From contig JAMCWV010000015.1 in NCBI GenBank assembly GCA_023481025.1, forward strand, positions 1 through 8,491: a stretch of 8,491 nt of DNA, read 5' to 3'. The notes beneath the pieces were generated by a model that saw only the letters and a program-made list of their open reading frames with translations, did no database searches and was not told the origin of the DNA. This DNA is from Gammaproteobacteria bacterium (lineage in GTDB: Bacteria; Pseudomonadota; Gammaproteobacteria; Enterobacterales; Alteromonadaceae). Below are positions 6,855 through 8,491 of this stretch, piece by piece; position 1 is the first letter of the stretch; every line of letters begins with the position of its first letter. Position numbers and translations under genes: made by a program.

Positions 6855-7604
6855 TCATACGAAAAAGCTCTGTGCTAGAGAGCCCACCAGCAACTGCCAG
6901 CCGTCCACTAACACAAAGAGCATTAGCTTAAACGGTAGTGAAATAGTTGCCGGTGGCACCATCATCATACCAAGTGACATCAGAACACTGGCGACAACCA
7001 AATCAATAATGAGAAACGGGATAAAAATCGTGAAGCCGATTTGGAATGCGGTTTTTAATTCACTGGTCACAAACGACGGAATTAATACGTGCATCGGCAA
7101 CTCTTCCGGACCGGCCACAGGGCCAATGTCAGCTAGGCGAACAAACAAGGCTAAGTCGTCCTGGCGAGTTTGGGCTAACATAAATTCGCGTAATGGCTCG
7201 CTGGCTAAGGTAATAAATTGCTCAAAGGTAATTGTGTCTTCGGTTAACGGAACCCAAGCAATCTCGTAAATCTGACTGAGTACCGGCGACATAATGAAAA
7301 AGGTTAAAAATAAGGCGAGTCCGAGCAACACTTGGTTGGGTGGTGCTGACTGGGTACCCATGGCGGTCCGCAATAAACCAAAGACAATAATCACGCGGGT
7401 GAAGCTGGTCATCATCAACAGCATGGCCGGCAAAAATGCCATGCTGCTCAGCAATAATAGGGTTTGTAACGGCACAGACCACTGTTGGCTGCCATCCTCT
7501 GCGGTTTGGCTGGTAATCGTTGGTAGGCTTTGGGCGAATGCGTCAAGCGGAAATAAAGCAAGAATCAGCAGTGCAAGGACACCCAGTAGTAACCGAAATT
7601 GCAT
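6855..7604 (-). CDS. fliP: Flagellar export gate protein FliP
   Basis: FliP forms the pentameric ring at the centre of the flagellar export gate in the inner membrane. I use ATG 7604, giving 249 residues (E. coli 245). A longer reading to 7715 would add 37 residues of non-membrane sequence, overlap fliO by 110 bp and bury the signal peptide. From 7604 the chain begins with a cleavable signal (hydrophobic 5-20, AFA|Q at 22-25), a known oddity of FliP. Hallmarks follow: [20 protein letters not shown] (64-83), [20 protein letters not shown], a loop at ~112-170, and [17 protein letters not shown]. The C-terminus carries [20 protein letters not shown] (223-242). Transmembrane segments are near 47-66, 91-110, 187-210 and 225-245. 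It starts one base after the fliO stop. Confidence 0.97.
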   Translation of the reverse strand: MQFRLLLGVLALLILALFPLDAFAQSLPTITSQTAEDGSQQWSVPLQTLLLLSSMAFLPAMLLMMTSFTRVIIVFGLLRTAMGTQSAPPNQVLLGLALFLTFFIMSPVLSQIYEIAWVPLTEDTITFEQFITLASEPLREFMLAQTRQDDLALFVRLADIGPVAGPEELPMHVLIPSFVTSELKTAFQIGFTIFIPFLIIDLVVASVLMSLGMMMVPPATISLPFKLMLFVLVDGWQLLVGSLAQSFFV

Positions 7605-7605
7605 G

Positions 7606-8010
7606 TTATTCCTCGGTTTTGTTGCGCTGCAATGAACGTCGCAATAATTGAGAAAACCCCGGAGAAGCGGCTTGCGTGTTGACGTCGACTTGCTCCGCAT
7701 CGGCTGGAATTTCACTTTCTCTCAGTAATGTAATTTGTTGAGCGGTAACGCCAATGGCCAAGCGCTTGTCGAGCATATCGACAATCATAACTTTTTCTTT
7801 CGGTCCGACGTTCGCACTAGCGACAATACGAATCGCGGAACCCGCGACCGGCAAATAGCCACTACCAAAGCGGCGAATCAGCCACGCACAGAGCAAAATA
7901 AAAGCGATAATAAATAACAGAGTAAATGACACTTTACCCAGAGTGGCTAAACCAGCAGTCAGGTCACCACTGGTTTGTGTTTGATTGATCAACGCCGAAG
8001 ATTTACTCAT
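7606..8010 (-). CDS. fliO: Flagellar biosynthesis protein FliO (FliP assembly factor)
   Basis: FliO is a single-pass inner-membrane protein that helps the FliP ring assemble; it is not part of the finished export gate. The 134-residue protein has a short polar N-terminus, one transmembrane segment at about residues 27-45 ([19 protein letters not shown]), then Arg-Arg and a cytoplasmic domain. That domain has the FliO/MopB signature [19 protein letters not shown]...[14 protein letters not shown], equivalent to the ...GPRERVVLVE...LLGVTPGQ... pattern of other FliO proteins. The C-terminal ~35 residues are polar and variable. The ATG at 8010 overlaps the fliN stop by 4 bp (ATGA), and no good Shine-Dalgarno precedes it, so translation most likely depends on coupling from fliN. 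FliO is the least conserved of this set, but position and motif agree. Confidence 0.94.
   Translation of the reverse strand: MSKSSALINQTQTSGDLTAGLATLGKVSFTLLFIIAFILLCAWLIRRFGSGYLPVAGSAIRIVASANVGPKEKVMIVDMLDKRLAIGVTAQQITLLRESEIPADAEQVDVNTQAASPGFSQLLRRSLQRNKTEE
7609..7614 (-). promoter_or_regulatory. Ribosome binding site for fliP, encoded in the end of fliO
   Basis: GAGGAA on the - strand (7614-7609) forms the last two Glu codons of fliO, followed by its TAA stop and then the fliP ATG at 7604. This Shine-Dalgarno fixes the fliP start and ties its translation to fliO. Confidence 0.8.
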
Positions 8011-8411
8011 CGATTTAGCTTCTGAACGCGCTCCGCTGGGGTAACTATTTCAGTAATTCGAATACCATACTTATCATCCAAAACAACCACTTCACCTTGG
8101 GCAATCAAGTAGCCATTTATCAGAATATCCATCGGTTCGCCGGCCAAGCCATCAAGCTCGACGACCGAACCTTGGGCTAAGTCTAGTAGTTGTTTAATGG
8201 TAATGCGAGTACGGCCAAGCTCAACACTGAGGCGAACGGGAATGTCCATGATAATGTCAAGGTCGTGGGCAACACCAGAGTTTGGCGCATTGCTTTCTAA
8301 CGGTTTAAATACGGTGTCGCTAGCGTTCCCACTTAAACCTTCTTCGCGTGCCGCGTCTTCCCAATTATCGGGATTATTTTGTTGGTCTTCGTTTTTCGGT
8401 TTATCAGTCAT
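8007..8411 (-). CDS. fliN: Flagellar motor switch protein FliN
   Basis: FliN forms the bottom of the cytoplasmic C ring with FliM, and takes part in torque switching and in docking export substrates. From ATG 8411 it is 134 residues (E. coli 137). A TTG at 8438 is in frame but adds a hydrophobic leader unlike the family, whereas ATG 8411 has a well-placed GAGGAT. Residues 1-48 are acidic and variable. The SpoA-type domain follows at ~49-132: LDIIMDIPVRLSVELGRTRI, LLDLAQGSVVELDGLAGEP, ILINGYLIAQGEVVVLDDKY and GIRITEIVTPAERVQKL, nearly matching the Pseudomonas-type FliN pattern. The gene overlaps fliO by 4 bp and probably the preceding fliM tail by 8 bp. Confidence 0.97.
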   Translation of the reverse strand: MTDKPKNEDQQNNPDNWEDAAREEGLSGNASDTVFKPLESNAPNSGVAHDLDIIMDIPVRLSVELGRTRITIKQLLDLAQGSVVELDGLAGEPMDILINGYLIAQGEVVVLDDKYGIRITEIVTPAERVQKLNR

Positions 8412-8490
8412 TTTCAAAATCCTCAGCAGGAGCGGCAAATACCGAGCCTACTTCCCTTTTGCGGGTAGGCATTACATGGTTCTCTAAAAC
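8404..8490 (-). CDS. fliM: Probable C-terminal tail of FliM (rest outside window)
   Basis: On the - strand one frame stays open from the window edge to a TGA at 8406-8404, which overlaps the fliN start by 8 bp. It encodes 28 residues beginning VLENHVMPTRKREVG and ending in an acidic stretch, PAEDFEND. In this gene order (fliM-fliN-fliO-fliP-fliQ-fliR) the gene upstream of fliN is expected to be fliM, encoding the C-ring switch protein. The end of FliM is poorly conserved, so the residues themselves do not prove identity. The assignment rests on context, the open frame and the tight spacing. One other frame is also open from the edge as far as a TGA at 8425-8423; the third has stops within 8 bp of the edge. 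Confidence 0.5.
   Translation of the reverse strand, partial: VLENHVMPTRKREVGSVFAAPAEDFEND
8419..8424 (-). promoter_or_regulatory. Ribosome binding site that decides the fliN start
   Basis: GAGGAT on the - strand (8424-8419) lies 7 nt before ATG 8411 and downstream of the alternative TTG at 8438. It therefore supports the shorter FliN of 134 residues. Confidence 0.75.
8446..8470 (-). repeat. Inverted repeat / possible RNA hairpin upstream of fliN
   Basis: GCCTAC (8446-8451) and GTAGGC (8465-8470) form a perfect 6-bp stem around a 13-nt loop, with extra CC/GG pairing possible inside. No T-run follows on either strand, so it is not an intrinsic terminator. It lies 35 nt before the fliN ATG, probably inside the fliM tail; it could be chance or an intercistronic structure. 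Confidence 0.4.
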
Positions 8491-8491
8491 T

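Noticed and set aside
7294..7635. 113-codon + strand reading frame opposite fliP
   Set aside because: Same reasoning: a shadow of fliP on the other strand, with composition unlike a real protein and no supporting signals.
7605..7715. 37-residue N-terminal extension of FliP
   Set aside because: It overlaps fliO almost entirely, lacks a ribosome site, and would place the signal peptide internally; ATG 7604 has a clear GAGGAA.
1..8491. Mobile element, CRISPR, tRNA/rRNA, defence or biosynthetic system
   Set aside because: Every stretch is covered by recognisable flagellar genes and short spacers; I saw no direct-repeat arrays, transposase motifs or RNA-gene signatures.

Overview
The window is a stretch of a bacterial flagellar chromosomal locus from a Gram-negative with an outer-membrane L ring and a periplasmic P ring. 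FlgG, FlgH, FlgI, FlgK, FlgL and FliN/P/Q/R all read as gammaproteobacterial. The 403-residue FlgL resembles the long FlgL of Vibrio and Alteromonadales more than the ~317-residue enteric form. An Alteromonadales/Idiomarina-like marine gammaproteobacterium is my guess, but the genus cannot be fixed from the sequence alone. Nothing suggests a mobile element, prophage, CRISPR array, defence system or RNA gene. This is core motility machinery, with a few variations worth noting.

Left half, + strand: flgG (3' part only), flgH, flgI, flgJ, flgK, flgL. The first four belong to one rod/ring operon: FlgG is the distal rod, FlgH the L ring, FlgI the P ring and FlgJ the rod-cap/rod-binding protein. flgI and flgJ overlap by one base. 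FlgJ is only 103 residues and lacks the C-terminal peptidoglycan hydrolase domain found in most gammaproteobacterial FlgJ. The 80 bp after it carries a near-consensus sigma-28 (FliA) promoter, so the hook-filament junction genes flgK and flgL can be switched on late, with the filament genes. A strong intrinsic terminator closes flgL.

Right half, - strand, read right to left: a probable fliM 3' tail at the window edge, then fliN, fliO, fliP, fliQ, fliR. They are very tightly packed, with overlaps of 4-8 bp or gaps of 1-13 bp. They encode a switch-complex (C-ring) protein, FliN, and the FliPQR export gate with its assembly factor FliO. fliR ends 54 bp from the end of flgL, the two operons converge, and the T-tract of the flgL terminator overlaps the fliR stop codon. 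flhB, which follows fliR in many polarly flagellated gammaproteobacteria, is not there.

Together the genes cover export of flagellar subunits (FliOPQR), torque/direction switching (FliN), and the axial and ring structure from distal rod to the base of the filament (FlgG-FlgL). There is no gene-free stretch longer than about 80 bp. I see no previously undescribed system. The most unusual points are the hydrolase-less FlgJ, the cysteine-free mature FlgI and the flgL/fliR junction.
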